Both the position numbers and the translations under genes were made by a program. Shown here piece by piece: positions 1 through 8,462 of a stretch of 64,000 nt of DNA. The notes under the pieces are model-generated. The model worked only from the letters and a program-made list of their open reading frames with translations, had not been told where the DNA came from and made no database searches. This stretch comes from Mucilaginibacter tundrae (lineage in GTDB: Bacteria > Bacteroidota > Bacteroidia > Sphingobacteriales > Sphingobacteriaceae): contig NZ_JACCBZ010000001.1 of assembly GCF_013408825.1 (NCBI RefSeq), forward strand, positions 372,001-436,000, written 5' to 3'. The first letter of the stretch is position 1; each line of letters begins with the position of its first letter.

Positions 1-1
1 T

Positions 2-442
2 GCCGATTTGATCCCTAACTTAGTAAACACCGTTAAAGGCGTGGCCAATTTCGAAAAAAGCACTTTGGTTGATGTAACCAATGCGCGTGCAAGAGCAACA
101 TCAATACAAGTTGACCCAACCAAGCTTACTCCGGAAACTATTCAAAAATACCAGGCAGCACAAGGTCAGTTAAGCACCGCTTTAGGCCGTTTATTAGTAG
201 CATCAGAAAACTATCCCCAGTTAAAAGCTAATGATAATTTCACTGCTTTACAGGCACAGCTAGAAGGTACTGAAAACCGCATTAACATAGCCCGTTTAGA
301 TTTTAACAGCGCTGTACAGGAATATAATAGCAAGATCCGCTCGTTCCCGGCAAACATAACGGCTAAAATGTTCGGCTTTACCGAAAAAGGTTACTTTCAG
401 GCAGAGGCCGGTGCAAGTAAAGTGCCTACTGTACAGTTCTAA
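2..442 (+). CDS. LemA family protein (5' end cut by window)
   Basis: The frame is open from the window edge, so this is the C-terminal ~147 residues of a ~190-residue family. The edge reads A-D-L-I-P-N-L-V-N-T-V, the signature that follows the single N-terminal membrane helix in LemA proteins, then a helical body with an EKSTL...NARARA segment typical of the family. LemA proteins are membrane-anchored helical-bundle proteins of unclear molecular role. Two TPM-domain genes follow on the same strand, a pairing common in Bacteroidota and suggesting a shared envelope function. The TTG near base 8 is internal; the real start lies outside the window. Confidence 0.9.
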   Translation, partial: ADLIPNLVNTVKGVANFEKSTLVDVTNARARATSIQVDPTKLTPETIQKYQAAQGQLSTALGRLLVASENYPQLKANDNFTALQAQLEGTENRINIARLDFNSAVQEYNSKIRSFPANITAKMFGFTEKGYFQAEAGASKVPTVQF

Positions 443-443
443 T

Positions 444-535
444 TTAGAGATTAGAGGTTAGCGATGGGAGATTAGGAACTTCAGTCGCTAACTTTATCCT
501 CAAGCAATAACTAATCTCTAACCTCCAATCTCTAA
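444..535. repeat. extragenic inverted repeat, AGAGATTAGAGG type
   Basis: The left arm at 444-461 (TTAGAGATTAGAGGTTAG) is matched by the reverse complement at 518-535 with one mismatch. The element fills the gap between lemA and the first TPM gene. It resembles the low-complexity palindromes seen elsewhere in this window at 25020-25159 and 30966-31100. Confidence 0.75.
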
Positions 536-545
536 TCAACTAACC

Positions 546-980
546 ATGGCTTTATTTACCGAAGAAGAGCAACACCGCATCCGCATCGCGATTGAAGACG
601 CTGAAAAGCACACTTCAGGGCAGATACGGGTTTGCATCGAAAAGACCTGCAGCGAAAATGTACTCGATCGCGCAGCTAAATATTTTCATAAGCTGGATAT
701 GCACAAAACGAAGCACCGTAACGGGGTATTGGTATATGTGGCTACAGTCGACCGTAAATTTGCAATTATAGGCGATGCCGGCATAAACAAAGTGGTGCCT
801 GCCGATTTTTGGGATAGCACCAAAGAAGATATGCTGGAGCATTTTAAATTGGGCGATTTGGTTGAGGGCATTGTTACCGGACTTAAAATAGCCGGCGATC
901 ACTTGCAGAAATTTTTCCCGCATAATGCTGATGATACTAACGAATTATCCGATGACATTGCCTTTATGGACGGCGAATAA
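546..980 (+). CDS. TPM-domain protein, short soluble form
   Basis: A 144-residue protein consisting almost entirely of one TPM domain (TLP18.3/Psb32/MOLO-1 fold). Seen: the HTSGQIRVCIEK segment near residues 22-33, a central GVLVYVATVDRKFAIIGDAGI strand-turn around residues 60-80, and an acidic C-terminus. No signal peptide or membrane helix is evident, unlike the next gene, so this copy is probably cytoplasmic or acts as a soluble partner. It lies between lemA and a second, membrane-anchored TPM gene with only 11 bp to the latter, so the trio is probably one operon. The biochemical function of bacterial TPM proteins is not settled. Confidence 0.85.
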   Translation: MALFTEEEQHRIRIAIEDAEKHTSGQIRVCIEKTCSENVLDRAAKYFHKLDMHKTKHRNGVLVYVATVDRKFAIIGDAGINKVVPADFWDSTKEDMLEHFKLGDLVEGIVTGLKIAGDHLQKFFPHNADDTNELSDDIAFMDGE

Positions 981-991
981 AAACAAACATC

Positions 992-1783
992 ATGTTTAAA
1001 AAACTCATACTATTTTTCGTTCTGCTGGCTAGTGGTTTTACTGCTTTCTCACAAAACTTCCCCCCCAAGCCGGCTGCGCTAATCACCGATTATACCAATA
1101 CTTTATCTCCCGGGGATCAGCAAAAGCTGGAGGATAAACTGGTTGCTTATGACGATACTTCGTCTACACAGATAGCTATCGTGTTGATGAAATCGGTAGG
1201 TGATTATGATATTGATCAATACGCCGCTGCGTTGGGCCGCAAATGGGGTATTGGTCAAAAAGGCAACAACAATGGCTTGCTGATATTAGCAGCTATGGAT
1301 CAGCATAAAGTAACCATTCAGGTTGGTTATGGGTTGGAAGGTGCTGTTCCGGATGTGATTACGCATGTAATCATTCAAAACGATATAACCCCGCGCTTTA
1401 AACAAGGCGATTATTACGGTGGATTAGATGCGGCGGTAGATGATATCATCAAATACACCAAAGGTGAATTTAAGGCAACCAAAAAGCCTCAGCACGACAA
1501 TAACAATGGCAATGCCGCAGGTATCATTATAGTGATCATTATTTTTATCCTGATCATGATTTTCCGTAACCGTGGTGGTGGCGGCCAGATAATCGGCGGC
1601 AGAGGCGGTGCAAGTCCGTTCTGGTGGTTTTTAGCTGGCGATATGTTAGGCGGTGCTGGTCGTGGTGGCGGCGGATGGGGCGGAGGCGGTGGCTTCGGCG
1701 GAGGAGATTCCGGCGGTGGTGGCGGCTTTGGCGGTTTCGGTGGCGGCGATTTCGGCGGCGGCGGCAGCAGCGGTAGTTGGTAA
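992..1783 (+). CDS. secreted/membrane TPM-domain protein with Gly-rich tail (YgcG-like)
   Basis: A 263-residue protein. A signal peptide covers about residues 1-21 (ends FSQ). The TPM domain spans about 25-155 (LITDYTNTLSPGD, then SSTQIAIVLMKSVGDYDI and GNNNGLLILAAMDQHKV). One membrane helix of I/V residues lies near 177-192. A glycine/serine-rich low-complexity tail fills about 195-263. This is the classic YgcG/TPM architecture, with the domain outside the membrane and a flexible Gly tail after the helix. It follows the short TPM gene by 11 bp. The GGC-repeat tail creates open frames on both strands, which are shadows. Confidence 0.88.
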   Translation: MFKKLILFFVLLASGFTAFSQNFPPKPAALITDYTNTLSPGDQQKLEDKLVAYDDTSSTQIAIVLMKSVGDYDIDQYAAALGRKWGIGQKGNNNGLLILAAMDQHKVTIQVGYGLEGAVPDVITHVIIQNDITPRFKQGDYYGGLDAAVDDIIKYTKGEFKATKKPQHDNNNGNAAGIIIVIIIFILIMIFRNRGGGGQIIGGRGGASPFWWFLAGDMLGGAGRGGGGWGGGGGFGGGDSGGGGGFGGFGGGDFGGGGSSGSW

Positions 1784-1793
1784 TTGCGTAGCC

Positions 1794-2195
1794 ATGTTCC
1801 AAAAAGATTTCATGCTGAACGAAGCCCGCAAATTTGCCGAGCTTCTGGCTAAACTAATGGGCTTAAAGGTCGAAAGCAATTACGCGGAGTTTGATCGACA
1901 GCTAAGCGACATCCTGCAAAAGGAATATGATGCCAATCTGGAAAACTTATTAGCTTTAAGTGAATCTGAATTTATTAAACGTATTCAATCTGAAACTTAC
2001 AGCGTTGAAAAATTGAATGCGCTTAGCCAGCTATTGTATATGTTTGCCGAACCTTTTAATCAAGATGAGGAAACACAACTTTTGCTTAAAAAAGTGCTGA
2101 CAATTTTCGATCTTTTAGAACAAAAACATCATTACGAGTCTTTTGAAAATTTTGATAAACGAAAGACGATATATAAATACTACGAACAACAATGA
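1794..2195 (+). CDS. conserved hypothetical helical protein, 133 aa
   Basis: No family recognised. The open frame extends upstream to 1653 through the Gly-repeat tail of the previous gene, but that part is alanine/valine-rich shadow translation. The ATG at 1794 (MFQKDFMLNEARKFAELL) begins 10 bp after the previous stop and gives normal amino-acid use, so it is chosen. The product is predicted mostly alpha-helical, charged, with no signal peptide or membrane segment. Its stop overlaps the start of the Nudix gene by 4 bp (ATGA), so the two are translationally coupled. A housekeeping or regulatory partner of the operon is possible but not shown. Confidence 0.75.
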   Translation: MFQKDFMLNEARKFAELLAKLMGLKVESNYAEFDRQLSDILQKEYDANLENLLALSESEFIKRIQSETYSVEKLNALSQLLYMFAEPFNQDEETQLLLKKVLTIFDLLEQKHHYESFENFDKRKTIYKYYEQQ

Positions 2196-2743
2196 GCGAT
2201 CTTACCTGGAAAACCTGTCATTCCGAATATATACACAAAGGCCCATGGGCAACCCTGCGAACTGATAAATGCGAAATGCCCGACGGCAGACTAGTAGATG
2301 AATACTACGTGCTCGAATACCCAAACTGGGTAAACGCCGTAGCGATTACCGAAGATAACAAGGTACTAATGGTGCGCCAATACCGTCATGCGGCAGGAAT
2401 AGTTTCTTTAGAAATACCCGGCGGTGTAATTGATGGCGATGAAAAACCTGAAGCAGCCATGCTTCGTGAATTATTGGAAGAAACAGGTTACCAATTTGAT
2501 GATATTGAATTGATAGCCACTGTGTATGCTAACCCATCTACCGCTAATAACCATACCTATTGCTACCTGGCCAAAGGCGGAAAAAAAGTACAGGAACAAA
2601 ACCTGGATGAGCACGAAGAGTTAGTAGTTGAAGAGTACACGATCACCGAAGTAAAACAACTCCTTGCCGATAATAAAATAGCCCAGGCCCTGCATTGCAC
2701 CGGCTTGTTTTATGCGTTAATGAAGTTGAGTGAGATTAAATAA
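2192..2743 (+). CDS. Nudix hydrolase (ADP-ribose pyrophosphatase-like)
   Basis: A 183-residue protein with a complete Nudix box at about residues 76-98: G-G-V-I-D-G-D-E, then A-M-L-R-E-L-L-E-E-T-G-Y, matching GX5EX7REUXEEXGU, whose glutamates bind Mg2+. The upstream LEYPNWVNAVAITEDNKVLMVRQYRHA strand and the overall length match ADP-ribose/nucleoside-diphosphate-sugar pyrophosphatases (NudF/NUDT5-like), which split NDP-X to NMP and P-X in the cytoplasm. The exact substrate cannot be read from sequence. The start overlaps the preceding stop by 4 bp, indicating coupling. Confidence 0.88.
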   Translation: MSDLTWKTCHSEYIHKGPWATLRTDKCEMPDGRLVDEYYVLEYPNWVNAVAITEDNKVLMVRQYRHAAGIVSLEIPGGVIDGDEKPEAAMLRELLEETGYQFDDIELIATVYANPSTANNHTYCYLAKGGKKVQEQNLDEHEELVVEEYTITEVKQLLADNKIAQALHCTGLFYALMKLSEIK

Positions 2744-2760
2744 TATCACTTCCACTGGCT

Positions 2761-2974
2761 TCAGTTTTTTAGCGGTTTTGTGGTGGATGGTATCAAGCAT
2801 ATCATTGTCTTTTCATCACCGAAATTTGCATCTACCTTTTCAGACGATACGTTTTTATAATTATGAAGGTTAAAGTTTTTGCACATAGTTTTCTACCAAC
2901 TTTTCAGCTTTTTGCTGCCTGGTATACCCACAAGAGGCAAGTGAACAAAGTATGATGAATGATATTTTTTTCAT
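2761..2974 (-). pseudogene. frameshifted small lipoprotein
   Basis: On the minus strand an ATG at 2974 opens MKKISFIILCSLASCGYTRQ, a lipoprotein signal with lipobox LASC. The frame stops at 2870 after 34 residues, directly past an A-rich run (GTGCAAAAACTTTAA). The overlapping frame continues without a stop to 2761 as NFNLHNYKNVSSEKVDANFG and so on. Joining the two with a one-base shift gives a plausible ~70-residue secreted lipoprotein. Either a genuine frameshift or an assembly error in the A-run explains it. This fills most of the 2744-3095 gap. No named family recognised. Confidence 0.5.
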
Positions 2975-3095
2975 AAATCAATCATTGGGCGTTTGCCCTT
3001 TAATTTAATCACTTTCCAATAATCTTTTATGTAAAAAATATTTAACACTTTTTTACAGTACAATACTTTAATTTAGTGCTAACAACTAACCGGTT

Positions 3096-3437
3096 ATGAA
3101 AAAGATACTAGTTTTTTTATTGCTGATAGCAGCATCAACACAATTAAAAGCGCAAAGCCTGCAAACATCACCCGACCTTAAATTAAACGACGGCCTGCAA
3201 AATGCTTTCAAACCGAAAGCCGATCCCTTGCCGCAATTATTGTTAAGCCAGCCAAAGGGTGATCTGACAAATAATACCGCGAATGTTTACAGCTATATGC
3301 CTGTAGCAAAGTTATCAAGCACAGATAAGATGCCGGTTGCGACCCTCGCCCGAAATGGGGTAAGCTATACCATGCTGGTAAAAAGAGAAAAAGTAATTAA
3401 CCCTGCTGAACAGCCCTTGATCCAGCCGTTGCCTTAA
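3096..3437 (+). CDS. small secreted hypothetical protein, 113 aa
   Basis: The N-terminus MKKILVFLLLIAASTQLKAQ is a clear Sec signal peptide cleaved after KA. The mature part (~93 residues) is polar, with several Pro and no cysteines, and I recognise no domain. It ends convergently with the sterol-desaturase-like gene, and the last 41 bp overlap that gene's 3' end. An AT-rich stretch at about 3030-3080 is a probable promoter region, without a clean TAnnTTTG box. Probably an outer-envelope or periplasmic protein of restricted distribution. Confidence 0.65.
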   Translation: MKKILVFLLLIAASTQLKAQSLQTSPDLKLNDGLQNAFKPKADPLPQLLLSQPKGDLTNNTANVYSYMPVAKLSSTDKMPVATLARNGVSYTMLVKREKVINPAEQPLIQPLP

Positions 3438-4266
3438 CTGGTTTTTGCTTGTTTCTTTTAGCCCAAACTTTTTTGTTGAGTCTGGACAGTTTTTCTTTAT
3501 CACGGCGGTCAACTACTTCTTCAAAATGTTTTTCGTACTCGGGGTGATTGGTACCCATTAGCCTGTCCCAAATATTGAAATAAAGCCCGTAGTTATATTT
3601 AACCAGGCGATGGTGCATATTGTGGTGGGTTGAGGTATTATGCCATTTAAACACCCAGTGGCGCACAAATCCTTTAGGCACAGTTTCATAACCCATGTGG
3701 CCGCCTATATTTACCAGCAATGAATACACAAATACAATTTGCATAGCCAGCGGATAATGCGGGATGGTAAACGCCACCAATGGTACCACCAATATCTCGC
3801 TCAAAGCTTCCATCGGATGAAAGGCCAGTGCTGCAAAAGGTGTAGGATTGATAGATAAGTGGTGTTTTATATGCACCGTTTTAAATAACGGCTTCCAGTG
3901 CAATAAACGATGGGCCCAATAGAAATAAGCATCGTGTATAAACAACATAATTATGATGCTTAACGCAAAATACCAATAGCCGTGTTTGTTAATCGGATTG
4001 TAAGCTTGTGTATAACCACGGTAATTGGCCCAAGCCACAAATAATAGCACCACACCAAAAATAACAAGGGTGCTTATGGATAGCCATATCTCGCGCATAA
4101 TATGTTTACGCTCCGGGTAATACTGCTGTATCTTATGTTCCCAATAAAACTTACCGCGCCATTTGTATAAAAACAGGTAAGCAAAACCTGCGAAAATAGC
4201 ATACATCACGGCCAGGCCTAAAAATATATAACCTATTACATACCATAATGTGTTCCCCTCTCCCAT
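3397..4266 (-). CDS. sterol desaturase / fatty acid hydroxylase family membrane protein
   Basis: A 289-residue protein with hydrophobic helices at about 10-35, 62-82, 95-115 and 150-185. The histidine clusters of the di-iron hydroxylase superfamily are present: HDAYFYWAHRLLH, then HIKHH about ten residues later, and a C-terminal HNTSTHHNMHH. These ligate two irons that use O2 to hydroxylate or desaturate a lipid. In Bacteroidota the substrate of such proteins is usually unknown; hopanoids, carotenoids or fatty acids are possible. The 3' end overlaps the convergent small secreted gene by 41 bp. The C-terminal ~30 residues are Lys/Ala-rich and look disordered. Confidence 0.85.
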   Translation of the reverse strand: MGEGNTLWYVIGYIFLGLAVMYAIFAGFAYLFLYKWRGKFYWEHKIQQYYPERKHIMREIWLSISTLVIFGVVLLFVAWANYRGYTQAYNPINKHGYWYFALSIIIMLFIHDAYFYWAHRLLHWKPLFKTVHIKHHLSINPTPFAALAFHPMEALSEILVVPLVAFTIPHYPLAMQIVFVYSLLVNIGGHMGYETVPKGFVRHWVFKWHNTSTHHNMHHRLVKYNYGLYFNIWDRLMGTNHPEYEKHFEEVVDRRDKEKLSRLNKKVWAKRNKQKPVKATAGSRAVQQG

Positions 4267-4289
4267 GCTGCAAATTTAACTCAAATACA

Positions 4290-5081
4290 TTAAAAATCCT
4301 TATTCAGCAGCTTCTCCAGTTCAGCAAAGCTGATGTTCATTTTTACGCGGCCCTGTTTGGCGTACGATATTTCCCCTGTTTCCTCAGATACAATGATGGC
4401 GGTAGCCTCGTTCGCTTCCGTTACCCCGATACCCGCCCGGTGGCGCAAACCAAATTGAGGCGGCAGGTCGGTTTTATCAGTCAGTGGTAAAATACAACTG
4501 GCCGATTTTATTTTATTTTCAGATATTACCACCGCGCCATCATGCAGCGGACTAGTCTTCTGAAATATACTCTCCAATAAACGTTTCGAAATCTTTGCTT
4601 CAATCACCTCGCAGCTGTTTTGGTAAAACTGTTCGTCGTAATACTTTGTAAATACTATTAACGCACCCGTGCGCGATTGTTTTAAACTTTTGCAAGCATC
4701 GATGATCGGCTTAATCCGCGCGAAGTTATTCTTCTCCGCCTCGGCCTTGCCAAAAAAGTATTGCCACCAGGCTTTATTTCGTTGTAGCGAAGCATTTTTA
4801 CCCACCAAAAGCAGGAACCGCCTGATCTCCTGCCAGAATATCACAATGAGCGCTATTGGCCCCACATCCACAAACTTGCCCAGTATTACCGTAAGCAATT
4901 GCATTTGCAATGCCTTTACCACAAAATAGGCCAGGTAAATAATCACAAAACCAATAAAAATATTGGCCGCTATGGTACCGCGTATCAGGTTATATAACTG
5001 GTAGATGATGAACGCCACCAGTATTATATCCAACACGTTTAGCGGTGTAACTTTAAGGAAGCTAAAATTGAGGGACTGCAT
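4290..5081 (-). CDS. dacA: diadenylate cyclase, CdaA type (c-di-AMP synthase)
   Basis: A 263-residue protein with three N-terminal membrane helices (about 12-34, 38-56, 62-85) followed by a DAC domain. The catalytic motifs DGA (residues 181-183, in SPLHDGAVVI) and RHR (213-215, in GLRHRAGIG) are intact. It joins two ATP into c-di-AMP, a second messenger for cell-wall and osmotic homeostasis. In many Bacteroidota this gene follows folP; here no folP is adjacent. It runs the same way as the hydroxylase-like gene 23 bp downstream, possibly as one transcript. Length matches the family. Confidence 0.93.
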   Translation of the reverse strand: MQSLNFSFLKVTPLNVLDIILVAFIIYQLYNLIRGTIAANIFIGFVIIYLAYFVVKALQMQLLTVILGKFVDVGPIALIVIFWQEIRRFLLLVGKNASLQRNKAWWQYFFGKAEAEKNNFARIKPIIDACKSLKQSRTGALIVFTKYYDEQFYQNSCEVIEAKISKRLLESIFQKTSPLHDGAVVISENKIKSASCILPLTDKTDLPPQFGLRHRAGIGVTEANEATAIIVSEETGEISYAKQGRVKMNISFAELEKLLNKDF

Positions 5082-5175
5082 TTTACTAAGGTAAGATTTT
5101 CCTGTTAAAGCAGTAATTGATAAAAAATAATGATATTATTCAGACGGTTTTCCGTTTGAATATTGCATCTCCACC

Positions 5176-5265
5176 TTGTCATTCTGAGCATCGCGAAGAA
5201 TCTTCTAAAAGCGAAAAACCGAACTTTGCAAGTCGAAGAAGATTCTTCGTTCCTCAGAATGACAA
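5176..5265. repeat. extragenic palindrome, TGTCAT...ATGACA family (copy 1)
   Basis: The left arm begins TTGTCATTCTGAG at 5176 and its reverse complement CTCAGAATGACAA ends at 5265. Inside, GAAGAATCTTCT at about 5196-5207 is answered by AGAAGATTCTTC at about 5237-5248. Two more elements of similar size with the same TGTCAT/ATGACA ends lie at 21221-21313 and 25386-25472. They resemble small non-autonomous palindromic elements. The short open frames across it are by-products. Confidence 0.8.
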
Positions 5266-5278
5266 AAAAGTAAAGCGC

Positions 5279-5803
5279 TTAGCCCAATTTTTCTTTTAAA
5301 ACTTCACAAACAGCCGTGTAGTCACTATCACCCAACTCTTTTTTACTAAGCGTAAAAAGAACAGTCGATGTTTCTTTTAAAATAATCAATATCGTAGCGT
5401 CGATTATAACAAACCGACCAAATAGCGACCAGCTATGTTTATATAGTTTTTCGGCATCAGAATATTCAATACCATAATCAGAAAATATAAAACTACAGCC
5501 GCTCGCATTAACTGCGCTATTATTGGCTAAATTCTTTACTCTTTTAAAAAATTTGGTACGCCTTTCATAAAACCCCATCCAACTGGAAAGCATATAAAAA
5601 AGATACCCGCCAGCAAATGATATAAATAGAGGAAACCTTTCCCGATTTATAGGTTCTAAAGCAACTATTAAGCATAGTATAGCAACAATTACATATATGG
5701 TATTATTTTTAATAAACCCCTTACTCATAAATCCCCAAACGAGCTTCTGGCTTTTGATAAAATCTTGATAATCGAACGGAATTTGTATAGTGATTTCTTG
5801 CAT
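5279..5803 (-). CDS. YcxB-like membrane protein
   Basis: A 174-residue protein. After an N-terminal strand segment (MQEITIQIPFDYQDFIKSQ) come two membrane helices at about 33-50 and 57-75. The C-terminal soluble region carries the pattern DYGIEYSD..KLYKHSWSLFGRFVIIDATILI, which resembles the YcxB C-terminal domain: a conserved Trp, then two strands. The function of the family is unknown. It stands alone between the copy-1 palindrome and the TerC gene, which is 62 bp away on the same strand. The family call rests on architecture and is tentative. Confidence 0.5.
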   Translation of the reverse strand: MQEITIQIPFDYQDFIKSQKLVWGFMSKGFIKNNTIYVIVAILCLIVALEPINRERFPLFISFAGGYLFYMLSSWMGFYERRTKFFKRVKNLANNSAVNASGCSFIFSDYGIEYSDAEKLYKHSWSLFGRFVIIDATILIILKETSTVLFTLSKKELGDSDYTAVCEVLKEKLG

Positions 5804-5865
5804 TATGTGATTTTGGGTTTGATTATCTAAGATATAAAATTGATTGGTATTTTGCAGAATGATTA

Positions 5866-6915
5866 TTATACTTCTACAACCTTCTTCGGAAACAACAACG
5901 AAGCCCCAATACTCACCACCAATATCCCCAATATAATAAACAGCGAGATGGTGGTGGTTAAACCGATTTGTTCTACATACTTACCCGCCAGCATTTTCGA
6001 CCCGATAAAAGTAAGCAGCGCCGCCAAACCAACTTTCAGATAATGAAACTTATCAATAATATTCACCAGCAAAAAGAACATGGAGCGCAGCCCCAAAATG
6101 GCGAAGATATTAGAAAAGAAAACAATATAAGGGTCTTTAGTGATCGAGAAAACCGCCGGTATTGAGTCCACCGCGAAAACAAGGTCGGTAACTTCGATGA
6201 TCATCAGCACTAATAATAATGGGGTGATGAGGCTTTTGCCATCTATCTTTACAAAAAACTTACCTTTTTCAAACTTCGGATGTACAGCGAAATATTTGGA
6301 TGCGAATTTCACCACCGGGTGGTTATCAGGGTCTATCGCCTCCTCTTTATTGCGGGTAACAAACATATTTATACCCGTATACACCAAAAACGCTCCGAAC
6401 AGGTACAATATCCAATGGAACTTAATAATCAATGCCGAACCCACAAATATGAAGGTGAAGCGCATCAGTACCGCACCTATTATTCCCCATAATAATACTT
6501 TGTGATAATACTTAGGTTCTACCGCGAAGGCGGTAAAAATCAGCACCATAATAAAAATATTATCTACCGATAGGGCATATTCTACTGTGTAACCCGTAAT
6601 AAACTCCAGCCCGAGGTTTTTGCGATATAGCTCTAACCCTCCCGCAAAATCATTTGGGTTTAATTTAAGCTGATGGAAATTTTCGATGTTGACTCGCTGT
6701 AGCGCTGCAAAACTGTCAACGTGATGCAGTAAATCGCCGTAGCGTAAAAGCAATAAGTAAAATGAAATGGCCAGCGCTATCCAAACGGAACTCATAATAG
6801 CTGCGCGCGTTAAACTCACCGGACGGTCTGATTTGGAAAACAGCCCCAGATCTATCGACAGCATCACAACAATAAAAACTAAAAAGCCTAATATAAATAT
6901 CAGCTCGTTTGGCAT
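5866..6915 (-). CDS. TerC family integral membrane protein
   Basis: A 349-residue protein with about nine hydrophobic helices. Family hallmarks are the acidic membrane motifs: TVEYALSVDNIFIMVLIF near 110-127 and EVTDLVFAVDSIPAVFSI near 240-257. TerC/Alx proteins are linked to tellurite resistance and to manganese or other metal export; the substrate here is not determinable. The start overlaps the stop of the upstream polyprenyl synthase gene by one base (TAATG), so translation is coupled. The N-terminus begins directly with a membrane helix, supporting this start. Confidence 0.9.
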   Translation of the reverse strand: MPNELIFILGFLVFIVVMLSIDLGLFSKSDRPVSLTRAAIMSSVWIALAISFYLLLLRYGDLLHHVDSFAALQRVNIENFHQLKLNPNDFAGGLELYRKNLGLEFITGYTVEYALSVDNIFIMVLIFTAFAVEPKYYHKVLLWGIIGAVLMRFTFIFVGSALIIKFHWILYLFGAFLVYTGINMFVTRNKEEAIDPDNHPVVKFASKYFAVHPKFEKGKFFVKIDGKSLITPLLLVLMIIEVTDLVFAVDSIPAVFSITKDPYIVFFSNIFAILGLRSMFFLLVNIIDKFHYLKVGLAALLTFIGSKMLAGKYVEQIGLTTTISLFIILGILVVSIGASLLFPKKVVEV

Positions 6916-7886
6916 TATTTGTTTCGTTCAGTGGTAAAGCGCACCAGTTGCTCTAATCCTATTCTCGCTTCACCTTCGGGGAAGGTGTTCAATATCTCGA
7001 AGGCTTCATCCTGGTACTTTTTCATCTGGGTTTCGGCATATTCCAGGCCGCCGGTATCCTTAACAAACTTAATGATCTGGCCTATCTTCTCTGCTTCGTC
7101 ATTATGGTTCTTCACCAGGTTTATCATTCGTTTTTTATCGGCCTTGCTGCAATTGCTCAGCGAGTAAATTAATGGCAGGGTTACCTTTTTTTCTTTTATA
7201 TCGATTCCCAGCGGTTTACCTACATCATCTGTGCCAAAATCAAACATATCATCCTTGATCTGGAAGGCAATGCCGATCTTCTCACCAAATAAGCGCATTT
7301 TTTCGATCACCTCATCACTCGCCCCGGCACTTGCCGCTCCGCATGCACAGCAGGACGCAATAAGCGATGCCGTTTTTTGCCTGATAACATCGTAATAGAT
7401 TGGTTCATCAATATCCATGCGGCGCACCTTCTCAATCTGTAATAATTCCCCCTCACTCATTTGGCGAACGGCTTCGCTTACAATACGCAGCAATTTAAAG
7501 TCATTATTTTCGATGGAAAGCAGCAAGCCTTTTGAGAGCAGGTAATCGCCCACCAAAACAGCTATTTTATTTTTCCATAAAGCATTTATAGAGAAAAACC
7601 CACGGCGCTGGTACGAATTATCTACCACATCATCATGCACCAAAGTAGCTGTATGCAAAAGTTCCACCAAGGCGGCGCCACGGTGGGTAGACTCATTAAT
7701 GCCGCCACAAATGCTCGCCGAAAAAAACACGAACATAGGGCGTATCTGCTTGCCTTTACGCTTTACAATGTAATGGGTAATACGGTCAAGCAGAGGTACT
7801 GAGCTATACATGGAATTTTTGAAGGTATCTTCAAAAACATCAATCTCCGCGGCAATGGGTTTCTTAATCTCGTTAATGCTCAGCAT
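6915..7886 (-). CDS. all-trans polyprenyl diphosphate synthase
   Basis: A 323-residue trans-isoprenyl synthase. The first Asp-rich motif is LVHDDVVD (D85, D86, D89) and the second KDDMFDF (D212, D213, D216); both bind the Mg2+ and diphosphate groups. An RRG motif at about 94-96 and KQIRP near 46-50 also fit. It extends FPP or GPP by head-to-tail condensation of IPP, most likely to the long chain of menaquinone (octaprenyl class, IspB-like). Chain length cannot be fixed by eye. Coupled by a TAATG overlap to a TerC gene. Confidence 0.9.
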   Translation of the reverse strand: MLSINEIKKPIAAEIDVFEDTFKNSMYSSVPLLDRITHYIVKRKGKQIRPMFVFFSASICGGINESTHRGAALVELLHTATLVHDDVVDNSYQRRGFFSINALWKNKIAVLVGDYLLSKGLLLSIENNDFKLLRIVSEAVRQMSEGELLQIEKVRRMDIDEPIYYDVIRQKTASLIASCCACGAASAGASDEVIEKMRLFGEKIGIAFQIKDDMFDFGTDDVGKPLGIDIKEKKVTLPLIYSLSNCSKADKKRMINLVKNHNDEAEKIGQIIKFVKDTGGLEYAETQMKKYQDEAFEILNTFPEGEARIGLEQLVRFTTERNK

Positions 7887-8052
7887 CTAAAACTAAACAG
7901 CTTTTATAAGTAAATGTCGCCTTATTGGCAATAGGAAACAAACATAAGCTAAAAATAGCTATCACGGTTATCCGCTTAAATATTTTGACGAATATTAAAC
8001 CATTAATGATATATATCATCTATTACTATAACAAACTATAATAATATACAAA

Positions 8053-8376
8053 ATGAAAATTAACATATTCGGAGGCCTACTGGTAGCCGCTTTAGCTATC
8101 ACCTCAATTGCAAACGCCCAAGACAGGACACCGGTAATTAACGCCCGCCAACACAACCAGGAACGCCGCATTAATAATGGCGTAAGAAGCGGACAACTGA
8201 CCCATAACGAGACCCGCCATTTACGTAATGACGAAAGACGTATATCTGCCGAAAAAAGAATAGCGAAAGCCAGTGGCCATGTAACACCGAGGCAGCGTGC
8301 AATGCTTCGGCACCAGGAAAATCGTACAAGCCGTGCTATTTACCGCGACAAACATAATAATAGAGTAAGAGGATAG
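8053..8376 (+). CDS. small secreted basic protein, 107 aa
   Basis: The signal peptide MKINIFGGLLVAALAITSIANA is cleaved before QDRTP. The mature ~85 residues are extremely rich in Arg, His, Asn and Glu, with repeated [N/R]-x-E-x-R helix-like pieces (RQHNQERR, NETRHLRNDERR, HQENRTSR). No cysteines and no known domain. The short, highly charged periplasmic helix could bind metal or envelope polymers, but that is inference. It has its own intrinsic terminator at 8403-8438 and looks monocistronic. Confidence 0.7.
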   Translation: MKINIFGGLLVAALAITSIANAQDRTPVINARQHNQERRINNGVRSGQLTHNETRHLRNDERRISAEKRIAKASGHVTPRQRAMLRHQENRTSRAIYRDKHNNRVRG

Positions 8377-8402
8377 TTTTGATTTCAGTGTTTCTTAATT
8401 TC

Positions 8403-8438
8403 AAAAAACGGCCCGGTAACACGAGCCGTTTTTTTTTC
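8403..8438 (+). terminator. intrinsic terminator
   Basis: The stem AAAAAACGGC (8403-8412) pairs with GCCGTTTTTT (8425-8434), followed by more T residues. It closes the small secreted-protein gene ending at 8376. Confidence 0.85.
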
Positions 8439-8462
8439 ATTATGGGCTTATAGATAGCCTAT

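Noticed and set aside
1653..1793. Upstream extension of the 133-aa gene
   Set aside because: Ala/Val shadow of the Gly-repeat tail of the TPM gene; ATG 1794 fits spacing and composition.
1554..1879. Arg- and Ala-rich minus-strand frames over the Gly tail
   Set aside because: By-product of GGC repeats; no start context or domain.
5117..5299. 60-codon plus-strand frame
   Set aside because: Runs through the palindrome copy 1; no domain.
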